Assembly (NCBI GenBank): GCA_937146765.1
Contig: CAKZRP010000063.1
Coordinates: forward strand, 1 to 64,000
Source: an uncultured Paracoccaceae bacterium
GTDB taxonomy: Bacteria > Pseudomonadota > Alphaproteobacteria > Rhodobacterales > Rhodobacteraceae
Direction: 5' to 3'
Length of the DNA stretch: 64,000 nt
Made by a program: the position numbers and the translations under genes. The first letter of the stretch is position 1. Every line of letters begins with the position of its first letter. This document shows positions 1-9,218 of the stretch, one piece after another. The notes under the pieces are model-generated. The model did not search any database. It was not told the DNA's origin and saw only the letters and a program-made list of their open reading frames with translations.

Positions 1-279
1 GTCACTGGAGAGATGGCTGGTCCCAGACAAAGCGTCTCGACGCTGCACAAGGTACTGCGCCCTGCGAAGGATCTTGTTTCGGTCATTACTGGAGATCCGC
101 ACCTCGCTCAAATCACCTTCCCAGCGAAGCGCGTCCGCGAAGTCGCCTGGCGCCTGGGGCTTCACCCCATCGCGCAGAGCTCGGAGCTTTCGAAGGTGTC
201 CCTCAAAGCGGCGCTTGATACCCATCTCGTCGAGGCCTCCGTCGGGGAAGCGGGCATCGATGAACTTGATCTTGGTCAT
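1..279 (-). CDS. partial hypothetical protein, open at the window edge (MTKIKFIDARFPDGGLDEMGIKRRFEGHLRKLRALRDG...)
   Basis: Manual reverse-strand translation gives an uninterrupted 93-codon frame running off the left edge; missing from the ORF track because it has no stop inside the window. The frame is also open upstream of this ATG. Confidence 0.35.
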   Translation of the reverse strand, partial: MTKIKFIDARFPDGGLDEMGIKRRFEGHLRKLRALRDGVKPQAPGDFADALRWEGDLSEVRISSNDRNKILRRAQYLVQRRDALSGTSHLSSD

Positions 280-350
280 GGAGATGGCGTTGTTGCAGAA
301 CTTGACCGATACGGATTCACCACGAGAATCCGGTGGATTAAGAGGCTCGC

Positions 351-1365
351 ATGAGCAAGCCCGAACCCGCCCGCTACCGCACGACGAGCTGGAAGTCCTA
401 CAACGACGCGCTGAAGCAGCGCGGCTCGCTGCTGATCTGGCTGGACAAGGACATGGTGTGGCTAGCACCCAGGGCCGGTCGCAACGGCCGCCCTGCTGTA
501 TTCTCGGAATGAGGAGGAACGGCAGGCGGTCCGGGGGACCGTCTGCCCGACGAATGCGATCCAGTTTTGTTTGATGGTGAAAGTGCTGTTCGGCCTGCCG
601 TTGAGGCAAATCGAGCCATGGGAACGCCACTGGTCAGAGTAACCATGGCGAGGCGGGATGGTGGGCAGCATCCTGACGATGGCCGGGCTGGAGTGGCCGG
701 TGCCCGACTTTTCCACCCTGAGCCGACGCCAGAAATCCATCACCGTCCAGATATCGGGCCGTCGCGCGGCAGGCCCGCTGAACCTGTTGGTGGACAGTAG
801 CGGGATCAAGTTCCTCGGCGATGGCGAGTGGCTGGCCCGCAAGCATGGATCCCATCGCAGGCGCCAATACCGAAAAGTTCATCTGGCGATGGACACCGGC
901 ACCGGCGACATCCGGGCGGTGGAGTTCACCTCCAGCGACAAAGGCGACAGTCCGGTCCTGCCCGAACCGCTGAGCCAGGTGCCGCCAGAGGAACAGATCC
1001 GTACCGTGACCGGTGATGGCGCCTACGACACGCGCCGCTGCCATACGGCCATCCTGGATCGAGGCGCGGCCGCCGTCATCCCCATCCGCAAGAACGGGCG
1101 CCTTTGGAAAGAAGACTGTCCGGCCGCAACGGCTCGCAACGAAATCCTGCGCGCCACCCGGCACCTCGGGCGAGCCATATGGAAGCGATGGACCGGCTAT
1201 CATGCCCGAAGTCGGATCGAGGCAAAGATGCGATGCCTGAAATCCTTCGGCGAACGCATCGCCTCACGAGACCCCGACCGCCAGACCGCTGAAATCCACA
1301 TCCGTATCGCTCTCATGAACCGCTTCAACGAACTCGGCATGGCCGAGATCGAACGCGTGGCCTGA
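351..1365 (+). pseudogene. degenerate IS5-family (DDE) transposase
   Basis: MSKPEPARYRTTSWKSYNDALKQRGSLLIWLDKDMVWLAPRAGRNGRPAVFSE (351-509), then IQFCLMVKVLFGLPLRQ (559-609) in another frame, then MVGSILTMAGLEWPVPDFSTLSRRQKS...NLLVDSSGIKFLGDGEW...GDGAYDTRRCH...IPIRKNGR...RSRIEAKMRCLKSFGERIASRD...RIALMNRF. Two extra stretches of about 40 bp interrupt the frame (frameshift at 510, TAA near 640). Confidence 0.85.
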
Positions 1366-1441
1366 ACTCAATGGGAAAGGGAAAACTCGCTCACTTGCTC
1401 GGTTCTGCAACAATGCCGGTGGGCTTTGCATGGTCTTGCCA

Positions 1442-1460
1442 TATCCCCCCGAGGAGGATA
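1442..1460. promoter_or_regulatory. candidate operator of the CsoR/RcnR-type repressor (TATCCCCCCGAGGAGGATA)
   Basis: G/C tract flanked by inverted TATCC/GGATA, immediately upstream of the repressor ATG; the layout resembles CsoR/RcnR family operators. Confidence 0.4.
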
Positions 1461-1469
1461 ATTTTGCCC

Positions 1470-1730
1470 ATGGCAAAACCACATTATCATGCAAGCCACC
1501 CACGGATCGCCGCGCGGCTGAAACGTGCCGATGGGCACCTTCATTCGGTCATCGCCATGATCGAAGAGGGACGGCCCTGTCACGACATCGCACAACAGCT
1601 GCATGCGGTGGAGAACGCGATCCGCAACGCCAAACAGGCGCTGATCCACGATCACCTTGACCATTGCCTTGATGCGGAGAGCTCGGACGCGGACCGCGCC
1701 GAACTCAAAGCCATCTCACGCTATCTCTGA
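1470..1730 (+). CDS. metal-sensing transcriptional repressor, CsoR/RcnR (DUF156) family, NreA-like
   Basis: MAKPHYHASHPRIAARLKRADGHLHSVIAMIEEGRPCHDIAQQLHAVENAIRNAKQALIHDHLDHCL: typical DUF156 pattern (LKRAxGH...C..I..QL.A...A). Confidence 0.85.
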   Translation: MAKPHYHASHPRIAARLKRADGHLHSVIAMIEEGRPCHDIAQQLHAVENAIRNAKQALIHDHLDHCLDAESSDADRAELKAISRYL

Positions 1731-1738
1731 GGCCTCAA

Positions 1739-3064
1739 ATGCTCTCCATTCTGGCGGACCGCACCTATCGGCATCTGTTCCTCGCGCAAGTGGTGGCCTT
1801 GCTGGGCACCGGCTTGTCGACCGTGGCGCTTGGCCTTCTGGCCTATGACCTGGCAGGTGACGGAGCCGCCATGGTGCTTGGCACCGTCTTCACCGTGAAG
1901 ATGGTCGCCTATGTGGCGATCGCGCCAGTGGCCGGAGCATTTGCCGACCGGGTGAACCGGCGTCGCTTGTTGGTTGCTCTGGATCTGGTGCGGGCCGGAG
2001 TGGCGGTGACGCTGCCCTTTGTGAGCGAGGTCTGGCAAGTCTACGTGCTGATCTTCCTGCTACAATCGGCCTCCGCCGCCTTCACGCCGACCTTTCAGGC
2101 GACCATACCAGATGTCCTGCCGGAGGAAGAGCGCTACACCCGCGCCCTGTCGCTGTCGCGCCTTGCCTATGATCTTGAAAACATCATCAGCCCCACTCTC
2201 GCGGCGCTGTTGCTGGCAGTGATGGCCTACAACACGCTGTTTCTCGGCACGGCGCTTGGATTTGTCGGGTCGGCCTTGCTGGTGGTCTCGGTCCTGCTGC
2301 CCAGCCCAAAGCCGTCGGCGCCCCGTGGCGTCTATGAGCGCACGACGCGGGGCATTCGGATCTACCTCGCCACGCCGCGTCTGCGCGGGCTCTTTGCCCT
2401 CAACCTAGCGGTTGCCTCTGCCGGGGCCATGGTGCTGGTCAACTCCGTGGTGCTGGTGCGCGGCGACCTGGGCCTGACGAACAGCGACCTTGCCTGGACA
2501 CTGTTTGCTTTTGGCGCGGGTTCGATGCTGGCAGCCCTGATCTTGCCGCACCTGCTCGACACAATGAGGGACAGGCCCGTGATGATCGCCGGAGCGTCCC
2601 TCATGGTCCTTGCCCTGTTGGGCCTTTCTGGGGTGATCGCCCTGTCGGGGCTGACGTGGCAGGCTTTGCTGGGGGCATGGTTCTTGGTAGGGATCGGTTA
2701 TTCCTCAACCCAGACGCCCTCCGGACGACTGCTGCGGCGCTCCGCCCATGCCGAGGACCGTCCGGCGGTTTTTGCGGCGCAATTTGCCCTGTCGCACGCC
2801 TGCTGGCTCATGACCTATCCGCTCTCTGGCTGGCTCCTGACGCAATTTGGCGCGCTGGTCGCATTGCTCTCGCTTGCGGCCCTCTCGGCCCTTGGGATCG
2901 CAGCCTGCCTGCGCCTGTGGCCAGAGGAGGCAGTGGGACAGGTCGAACATAGCCACGCTGACCTGCCACCGGATCACCCGCACCTGCGCGAACATGGTCC
3001 GCAGGGCCATCGGCACGCGATCATCATCGATGATTTGCACCGTCAGTGGCCGACGCAGGGTTAG
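1739..3064 (+). CDS. MFS metal-efflux transporter with His-rich C-terminus, NreB-like
   Basis: MFS-type transmembrane pattern; C-terminal tail VEHSHADLPPDHPHLREHGPQGHRHAIIIDDLHRQW; directly downstream of the DUF156 repressor, as in nreA/nreB nickel-resistance loci. Confidence 0.75.
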   Translation: MLSILADRTYRHLFLAQVVALLGTGLSTVALGLLAYDLAGDGAAMVLGTVFTVKMVAYVAIAPVAGAFADRVNRRRLLVALDLVRAGVAVTLPFVSEVWQVYVLIFLLQSASAAFTPTFQATIPDVLPEEERYTRALSLSRLAYDLENIISPTLAALLLAVMAYNTLFLGTALGFVGSALLVVSVLLPSPKPSAPRGVYERTTRGIRIYLATPRLRGLFALNLAVASAGAMVLVNSVVLVRGDLGLTNSDLAWTLFAFGAGSMLAALILPHLLDTMRDRPVMIAGASLMVLALLGLSGVIALSGLTWQALLGAWFLVGIGYSSTQTPSGRLLRRSAHAEDRPAVFAAQFALSHACWLMTYPLSGWLLTQFGALVALLSLAALSALGIAACLRLWPEEAVGQVEHSHADLPPDHPHLREHGPQGHRHAIIIDDLHRQWPTQG

Positions 3065-3065
3065 G

Positions 3066-3494
3066 ATGATCGCCCTTACAGGTCTGTTCTTCGCCGCCTT
3101 TCTGGCCGCGACGCTGGTTCCGGCACAGTCTGAGGCTGCGCTGGTCGGTTTGCTTTTATCCGGCAATCACTCGGATTGGGTTCTGGTGGGAACGGCGACA
3201 GTGGGCAACGTGCTGGGTTCCGTGGTCAACTGGATCTTGGGCCGTTACCTGACGCGTTACTCAGATCGGCGCTGGTTTCCCGTGTCAAAGGAGAAGCTCT
3301 CCAAGGCATCAGGGTGGTACCGGCGCTGGGGATACTGGAGCCTGCTTGGCAGTTGGTTACCCATATTGGGCGATCCCTTGACCTTGGCGGCGGGCGCAAT
3401 GAAGGAACCTTTGTGGCGGTTCACGCTGATCGTCACGCTTGCGAAAGCCGCGCGCTATGTGGCCCTGGTTGTTGCGACGACCGGTTTTCTTTAA
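3066..3494 (+). CDS. YqaA/DedA-family small membrane protein
   Basis: MIALTGLFFAAFLAATLVPAQSEAALVGLL...GNVLGSVVNWILGRYL...SWLPILGDPLTLAAGAMKEPLWRF: YqaA-type pattern. Confidence 0.8.
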   Translation: MIALTGLFFAAFLAATLVPAQSEAALVGLLLSGNHSDWVLVGTATVGNVLGSVVNWILGRYLTRYSDRRWFPVSKEKLSKASGWYRRWGYWSLLGSWLPILGDPLTLAAGAMKEPLWRFTLIVTLAKAARYVALVVATTGFL

Positions 3495-3552
3495 TGGCGG
3501 GTGCGGGTGATGGGGGTGCCCTTGGGCCCTCTTCGAGTGTTTGGAGGCGCTG

Positions 3553-4185
3553 ATGGACTTCTTGCTGGATGGGGATGAATCGGGGCGAACGACCATACTC
3601 TTCGCCCATGGGGCTGGGGCCGCGATGGATACCGTTTGGATGTCCACAGTGGCCGGGATGCTGGCAGAGCGAGGCCTTCGCGTCGCCCGGTTCGAGTTCG
3701 GCTACATGGCTGCGCGTCGGACAGGGGGCGCACGAAAGCCGCCGGGCAAGGCCGAAACCTTCATGCCGGAATATCAGGCCGCCATCGCCGCGCTGGACTG
3801 TGACGGGCCGCTGATCATTGGCGGCAAGAGCATGGGCGGGCGGGTGGCCAGCCTGATCGCCGAGAGCCAGAGGGAGGAGGGGCGCATCTGCGGGCTGCTC
3901 TGCCTCGGCTTTCCGTTCCACGCCCCTGGCAAGCCCGAACAGGTCCGCAGCGCCCATCTCGCCGCGACCCGCTGTCCGACCCTGATCTGTCAGGGCACCC
4001 GGGACCCTTTTGGCACCCGCGCCGAGGTGGAGACCTATGCGCTTTCGCCCGCCGTGTCGCTGTTCTGGGCCGAGGATGGCGATCATGACCTGAAACCGCG
4101 CAAACGGTTGACGGGCAAGAGCCTTGAGGATCATCTGAACGTCGCGGCGGATCGAGTGGCCGCCTGGGCTGTGGGCCTCGCCTGA
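3553..4185 (+). CDS. alpha/beta hydrolase (KANL3/Tex30-type)
   Basis: ILFAHGAGAAMD...PLIIGGKSMGGRVAS...CQGTRDPFG...DGDHDLKPRK: nucleophile elbow GKSMGG and late Asp/His. Confidence 0.75.
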   Translation: MDFLLDGDESGRTTILFAHGAGAAMDTVWMSTVAGMLAERGLRVARFEFGYMAARRTGGARKPPGKAETFMPEYQAAIAALDCDGPLIIGGKSMGGRVASLIAESQREEGRICGLLCLGFPFHAPGKPEQVRSAHLAATRCPTLICQGTRDPFGTRAEVETYALSPAVSLFWAEDGDHDLKPRKRLTGKSLEDHLNVAADRVAAWAVGLA

Positions 4186-4330
4186 AGGCCCCCGGCGTCG
4201 GCGCCTGCCGCGCGTTTGACAGCCGGGCCGACGATCTGTTAATTATGGCGCATGGGGCTTGCGGAAGCCTCGTGAGGCGCCAGCCGAATTGCCGCATCCT
4301 CTCCCCCTTTTTGCAGAGAAGGATGCCGAC

Positions 4331-5149
4331 ATGGCTTCTCCCACTGAAATCAAGACGATGCAACTGGCGCGGCTGATCGGAACCCCCGATTGCCCCAGCC
4401 TTGTCGATGTGCGGATCGACGAGGATTTTGCACGCGACCCGCGCCTGATCCCCGGCGCGTTCCGGTTTGACTGGACCAGATCCCTCGACCTTGCCGACCA
4501 TCTCCGGGGACGCCGGGCCCTGGTCTATTGCCAGAAGGGGCTGAAGCTGGGGCAGGGGGTGGCGGCGATGCTGCGCGCGCGGGGGCTGGCGGCGGAGACC
4601 CTCGAAGGCGGCTTTGCAGCCTGGAGCGCGGCTGACCTGCCCACCGTTACCGCCGACCGCCTGCCGGAGCGATCCGCCACCGGCGGCACCCTCTGGGTCA
4701 CGCGGCATCGGCCCAAGATCGACCGGATAGCCTGCCCCTGGCTGATCCGCCGTTTTGTCGATCCTGCGGCGCAGTTCCTGTTTGTGGATCCGGGACAGGT
4801 CCTGGAAGTCGCCGAACGGTTCCAGGCGACGCCATTCGATGTGGAGGATGTGTTCTGGAGCCATCGGGGCGCGCTCTGCACCTTTGACACCATGATTGCC
4901 GAATTCGGCCTGAGGCTTCCGGCGCTGGACCGTCTGGCGGTGATCGTGCGCGGAGCGGACACCAATCGTCACGATCTTGCCCCCGAGGCTGCGGGCCTTC
5001 TCGCGGCCTCGCTCGGCCTGTCGCGGATGTATCGCGATGACCTGGCGCAACTGGAGGCTGGCATGGCGTTGTACGATATGTTCTATCGCTGGGCACGGGA
5101 TGCAACCGCTGAGGGCCACGACTGGCCCGCAGCGCTGACGAAGGGCTGA
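4331..5149 (+). CDS. rhodanese-like + ChrB C-terminal domain protein (chromate resistance)
   Basis: N-terminal rhodanese-like (VDVRIDEDFARD...YCQKGLKLGQGVAAMLRARG) and ChrB-type WVTRHRPKIDRIACPWLIRRFVDPAAQFLFV; directly upstream of chrA. Confidence 0.8.
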   Translation: MASPTEIKTMQLARLIGTPDCPSLVDVRIDEDFARDPRLIPGAFRFDWTRSLDLADHLRGRRALVYCQKGLKLGQGVAAMLRARGLAAETLEGGFAAWSAADLPTVTADRLPERSATGGTLWVTRHRPKIDRIACPWLIRRFVDPAAQFLFVDPGQVLEVAERFQATPFDVEDVFWSHRGALCTFDTMIAEFGLRLPALDRLAVIVRGADTNRHDLAPEAAGLLAASLGLSRMYRDDLAQLEAGMALYDMFYRWARDATAEGHDWPAALTKG

Positions 5150-5153
5150 GACG

Positions 5154-6470
5154 ATGGTGGAACAGGTGATGGACGAGCCGGTACCCGCCGGGGAGACTGT
5201 TCAGGTCAGCCCGGCGGAGGCGGCCCGGGACTTCCTGCGTATCGGGTTGATGTCCTTTGGCGGTCCGGCAGCGCAGATCGCGCTGATGCACCGCATTCTG
5301 GTCGAGGAGCGGCGCTGGCTCTCGGAACGGCAGTTCCTCAATGCGCTGAGTTTCTGCATGCTGCTGCCGGGCCCGGAGGCGATGCAACTCGCCACCTATG
5401 CGGGCTGGCGGTTGCACGGCATTCGCGGCGGGCTGGTCGCGGGCGGCCTGTTCGTGCTGCCCGGCGCGCTGGTGATCTTTGCGCTGGCGACGCTCTATGT
5501 CAGCTTTGGCGATGTGCCGCTGGTCGATACCCTGTTCCTCGGGGTGCAGGCCGCGGCGGTTGTCATCGTGGTCGAGGCCCTGCTGCGGGTCTCCAAACGG
5601 GCCTTGCGGGGCAGGGAGCATTGGGGGCTGGCGGCGCTTGCCTTTGTCGCCATCTTCTTTCTCGGGGTGCCCTTCCCGCTGCTGGTTCTGGCGGCGGGCC
5701 TCTATGGGGCCGCTTTTGCCAAGGCGCAGGATCCTGCGCCCGAGCCCCCCGTGCGGCCCCAGGGGCCGGGCCGCTTGCTGGTGACGCTGGGGCTGGGGCT
5801 CGCCCTCTGGGCGCTTCCGATGGCGGTCATTCTCCTCCTGATGCCGGAAGGGCCTGTGGCCAGCCTGTTGCTGGCGATCGGAGTCTTCTTTTCCAAACTG
5901 GCGGTGGTGACCTTTGGCGGAGCCTATGCGGTGCTGGCCTATATGGCGCAGGATGTGGTCACCAACCTCGGCTGGCTGAGCGCGACCGAGATGATGGACG
6001 GGCTGGGTCTGGCGGAAACCACTCCGGGGCCGCTGATCCTGGTGACGCAATTCGTCGGCTTCGTCGCCGGCTATCACCAGAGCGGGCTCGGGCTGGCATT
6101 GGCGGCGGGGGCGATTACCCTCTGGGTGACCTTTGTCCCCTGTTTCCTCTGGATCTTTGCCGGGGCGCCCTATGTGGAGCGGATCGCCGCGCAACCCCGG
6201 CTTTCGGCGGCGCTCTCCGCGATCACCGCAGCCGTGGTCGGGGTGATCCTGAACCTCTCGCTGTGGTTTGCCCTGCATGTGCTCTTTGCCGGGGTGACGG
6301 AGCACCGGGCCGGTCCGCTGATCCTCTGGACCCCGGATCTGGCCACCCTGCGCTGGGAGGCCGCCCTCCTGATCGCCCTCTCCGGCTATCTCCTGCTGCG
6401 CTTGCACCTCGGGATCGGCTGGGTTCTGGCGATCTCTGCCGCGGCGGCGCTGGCGCTGTCGGCGCTCTGA
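5154..6470 (+). CDS. chrA: chromate efflux transporter ChrA
   Basis: FLRIGLMSFGGPAAQIALMHRILVEERRWLSERQFLNALSFCMLLPGPEAMQLATYAGW and the second-half repeat FFSKLAVVTFGGAYAVLAYMAQDVV...GLAETTPGPLILVTQFVGF: classic CHR domains. Confidence 0.95.
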   Translation: MVEQVMDEPVPAGETVQVSPAEAARDFLRIGLMSFGGPAAQIALMHRILVEERRWLSERQFLNALSFCMLLPGPEAMQLATYAGWRLHGIRGGLVAGGLFVLPGALVIFALATLYVSFGDVPLVDTLFLGVQAAAVVIVVEALLRVSKRALRGREHWGLAALAFVAIFFLGVPFPLLVLAAGLYGAAFAKAQDPAPEPPVRPQGPGRLLVTLGLGLALWALPMAVILLLMPEGPVASLLLAIGVFFSKLAVVTFGGAYAVLAYMAQDVVTNLGWLSATEMMDGLGLAETTPGPLILVTQFVGFVAGYHQSGLGLALAAGAITLWVTFVPCFLWIFAGAPYVERIAAQPRLSAALSAITAAVVGVILNLSLWFALHVLFAGVTEHRAGPLILWTPDLATLRWEAALLIALSGYLLLRLHLGIGWVLAISAAAALALSAL

Positions 6471-6652
6471 CCGCTTGTGCAGGGGCGGAGAAGCCGGGGC
6501 CGGGCCAATCGTGTGCGCCGTGCCACCGCGATGGGAAAACCGGGGACAGCAGCGCCTTTGACCTTGGCGCTGGGTCAGGGGCTGACTAAAAGCGGGGCCA
6601 TCCGCCTGTCAGGCGGGTTTCACGCGACCTTTTCCCTGATCCGGGCCTCTTC

Positions 6653-7579
6653 ATGACCATTTCCCATCTTGTCACCCATTCCGGCGGTTTCCACGCGGAT
6701 GAGCTGTTGTCCTCGGTCATCCTGACCCGCCTGTTCCCGCAGGCGCAGATCCTGCGCACCCGGGACGAGGCCTGGATCACCCCCGGCGCGGGCAAGATCA
6801 TCTATGACGTCGGTCGCGCCTATGATCCCGAGGCGGCCATCTTCGACCACCACCAGAAGGACGCCCCCCTGCGCAGCGACGGCCAACCCTACAGCAGCTT
6901 CGGCCTCGTCTGGTCCCATTTCGGCCGCGACTACCTTGCGGCGCTTGCGGTGCCGGAGGCGGATCGCGAGGCGATCCATGCGGCCTTCGACCGGGGCTTC
7001 GTGCTGCCGGTCGACCTGATGGACAATGGCGCGCTGGATCCTTCGGTGGCGGGTCCGCTGGCGGATCTGACGCTGCCTGCCCTGCTGGAGACGCTGAAGC
7101 CCTCCTTCGACGATCCTGCCCCGGATGCGGATGACCGCGCCTTTGGCGAGGCGCTTGCGGTGGCGCGCGCCTTTGTCGAGGCCAGCCTGCGCCGCAAGGC
7201 CGCCAAGCACCGGGCGGAGACCAAGGTGCTGGAGGCGATCCGCGCCGCCGGGGACAATCCGGTGCTGGAACTGGCGATGGGGATGCCCTTCCGCTCCGCC
7301 ATCGAGCGGGCCGGGGCCGACCACATGCTTTTCGTGGTGCATCCGCGTGGGCAGGACTGGACCCTGACCACGATCCGGCTGAGCGATGACACCTTCGACA
7401 ACCGGGCGGACCTGCCCGCATCCTGGGCCGGGTTGACCGATGGCGCGCTGGAAGAGGCCTCCGGCGTTCCGGGGGCGAAGTTCTGTCACAATGGCCGCTT
7501 CATCGCGGTGGCGCAGAGCCGTGAGGCCATCCTGAAGATGGCGGAACTGGCGGTGGCAGAGGCGCTCAATCCGGCCTGA
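6653..7579 (+). CDS. MYG1 family protein (UPF0160, DHH-like)
   Basis: VTHSGGFHADELLSSVILTRLFPQAQILRTRD...IFDHHQKD...SSFGLVW...PASWAGLTDGALEEASGVPGAKFCHNGRFIAVA. Confidence 0.9.
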   Translation: MTISHLVTHSGGFHADELLSSVILTRLFPQAQILRTRDEAWITPGAGKIIYDVGRAYDPEAAIFDHHQKDAPLRSDGQPYSSFGLVWSHFGRDYLAALAVPEADREAIHAAFDRGFVLPVDLMDNGALDPSVAGPLADLTLPALLETLKPSFDDPAPDADDRAFGEALAVARAFVEASLRRKAAKHRAETKVLEAIRAAGDNPVLELAMGMPFRSAIERAGADHMLFVVHPRGQDWTLTTIRLSDDTFDNRADLPASWAGLTDGALEEASGVPGAKFCHNGRFIAVAQSREAILKMAELAVAEALNPA

Positions 7580-9218
7580 GCCACCCTCGGTAGCGCACGA
7601 TCAGTCCCACCAGCGGCATCGACACCGCCACATCGAAGTGGAAGCGGCCTTCGCGCATCTCCTCGGTGGATTGGCTGCGGGGCAGAACCGCGCGGGGCAG
7701 CGGGAGGCCAAAGGCCCAGCCGCGGGTCACCGGGTAGCGCAACGCGCCTGCCTCAAGGCTGAGGTCGATGACAAAGCGCAAGGGACCAAACCGTTCGGTC
7801 ACCTGACCGCTGCCCGGCGGGCCATGGGCGGAGAGCACCGAATGGAACGCCTTGTCGCCAAAGCGGCGCAGCCAGACCTCCTTGGCGCCTTCGCGGCGGA
7901 TCTCCACCTGCACCGGCAGGGCCCGACCGGCCTTGGGAAAGCCGATCAGACGCCGCAGGAGCCGTGCCAGCGGCGAGGGGCCGTTTTCCACCTCCGCCTC
8001 GCCCCGCCAACGGCGGGTGTCCACACAGTCATGCAGATCGCGTATCGCGCTGGGGAGCTGGTCCCAGACCGGGCCGAGGGCGCTGCGGAACACAGGGGTC
8101 ACCTCCGCGGCCTCGGTGCCGGTGCGGATGTCGAGCCCTTCGGCGGTGGCGAGGATCTCCGCCAGCGGGACCTCGCCAAGGCAGGGGCGCGCACCGGGGG
8201 CGAGCGTGCCGCCAAGCGCCTTGCGGCAGAGGGCACGAGCGGGCAGGCTGGGCACATGCGGGCCGTCCCCGGTCCCGGCGATGAGGACCCAGCGACGCAT
8301 CTCGACACCGCCGTCCTGCCTCTGGCCCAGCACCTCGACCAGCATGCCGCCCCGGTCGCTGCCGAATGGGGCGAAGCCTTGCGCCACAAGCTGCAACAGG
8401 GGGGCCAAGGGTTCCAGGGACCGCAAGAGCCGGACGCGCACCAGGAGGCTCAGCAGCCAGAGCCCGTGATGCAGGACCGCAAGCTCCAGCCCGGCGCGGA
8501 ACAGGACCGTCCGGGCGCCAAAACGGACGGGGAACAGTCGCAGGTCCGGTGCCCCGATATAGGAAGCCCGTCTGGTGATCGGTGGCAGGCCGGGCAGGCT
8601 GAGCCGGACCCGTTTCAACCCGCTCCAGCCGATGACCGGCGCAGTCCGTCCGGCCCGGGTCCGCGGCAGCGGGTGGCCGACTTGTGCCAGGATGGCCCGC
8701 ATCACGGAACGCCCGCGCGGGGCGCGGTTGCCCGGCAGGATGGTGCTTTCAATCCGCTCGATCCGGCTCAGGCCGGTGGCAAGGTGCTGCACCGCCGCAG
8801 CGGAGAGGCCCGGCACGCTGGATGCGCCCGAGATCACCGTGACCCCGGCGGCGCGTGCTTCACTGTCCAGCGCGGTGATCCCGGCGGTAAAGGCGGCATC
8901 ATCGCTGAGGTCGATGTAATGGGCGCCACAGGCAATGGCCGCGCGGGCGAGCGCATAAGGTGTGGTGCCATAGGCCTGAAACGGACCTGCGGCATCCACA
9001 ACGATCCGCGGCGCGAGAGCGGCAACCTCCGCCGCTAGACTGGGGGACATCCGGTCCAGACCTGTGGGTGTACCGCCATGGGCCGCACAAAAGGCCTGAG
9101 CGGCGGCCAGCGAGCGACCCGCCACCAGTACCTCGCAGAGGCCGCTGCAGGCGAGATAGGCGCAGAGCTTGCCGCCAAAGACACCATAGCCGCCAAGGAC
9201 AAGGATGCGGTCAGTCAA
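7566..9218 (-). CDS. saccharopine dehydrogenase-like NAD(P)-binding protein with C-terminal DUF4166
   Basis: TTG start proposed (LTDRILVLGGYGVFGGKLCAYL), Rossmann GGYGVFG; C-terminal half resembles DUF4166. Overlaps the upstream DCC gene by a few nt. Confidence 0.75.
   Translation of the reverse strand: MTDRILVLGGYGVFGGKLCAYLACSGLCEVLVAGRSLAAAQAFCAAHGGTPTGLDRMSPSLAAEVAALAPRIVVDAAGPFQAYGTTPYALARAAIACGAHYIDLSDDAAFTAGITALDSEARAAGVTVISGASSVPGLSAAAVQHLATGLSRIERIESTILPGNRAPRGRSVMRAILAQVGHPLPRTRAGRTAPVIGWSGLKRVRLSLPGLPPITRRASYIGAPDLRLFPVRFGARTVLFRAGLELAVLHHGLWLLSLLVRVRLLRSLEPLAPLLQLVAQGFAPFGSDRGGMLVEVLGQRQDGGVEMRRWVLIAGTGDGPHVPSLPARALCRKALGGTLAPGARPCLGEVPLAEILATAEGLDIRTGTEAAEVTPVFRSALGPVWDQLPSAIRDLHDCVDTRRWRGEAEVENGPSPLARLLRRLIGFPKAGRALPVQVEIRREGAKEVWLRRFGDKAFHSVLSAHGPPGSGQVTERFGPLRFVIDLSLEAGALRYPVTRGWAFGLPLPRAVLPRSQSTEEMREGRFHFDVAVSMPLVGLIVRYRGWLRPD

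Noticed and set aside
4698-6407. 569-aa minus ORF antisense to chrB/chrA
   Set aside because: Low-complexity Gln/Gly/Arg/His-rich translation typical of antisense frames in high-GC genes; chrA/chrB motifs on the + strand are clear.
7638-9038. 466-aa + ORF antisense to the saccharopine dehydrogenase/DUF4166 gene
   Set aside because: No domain-like pattern; opposite strand encodes Rossmann motif and a convincing protein.
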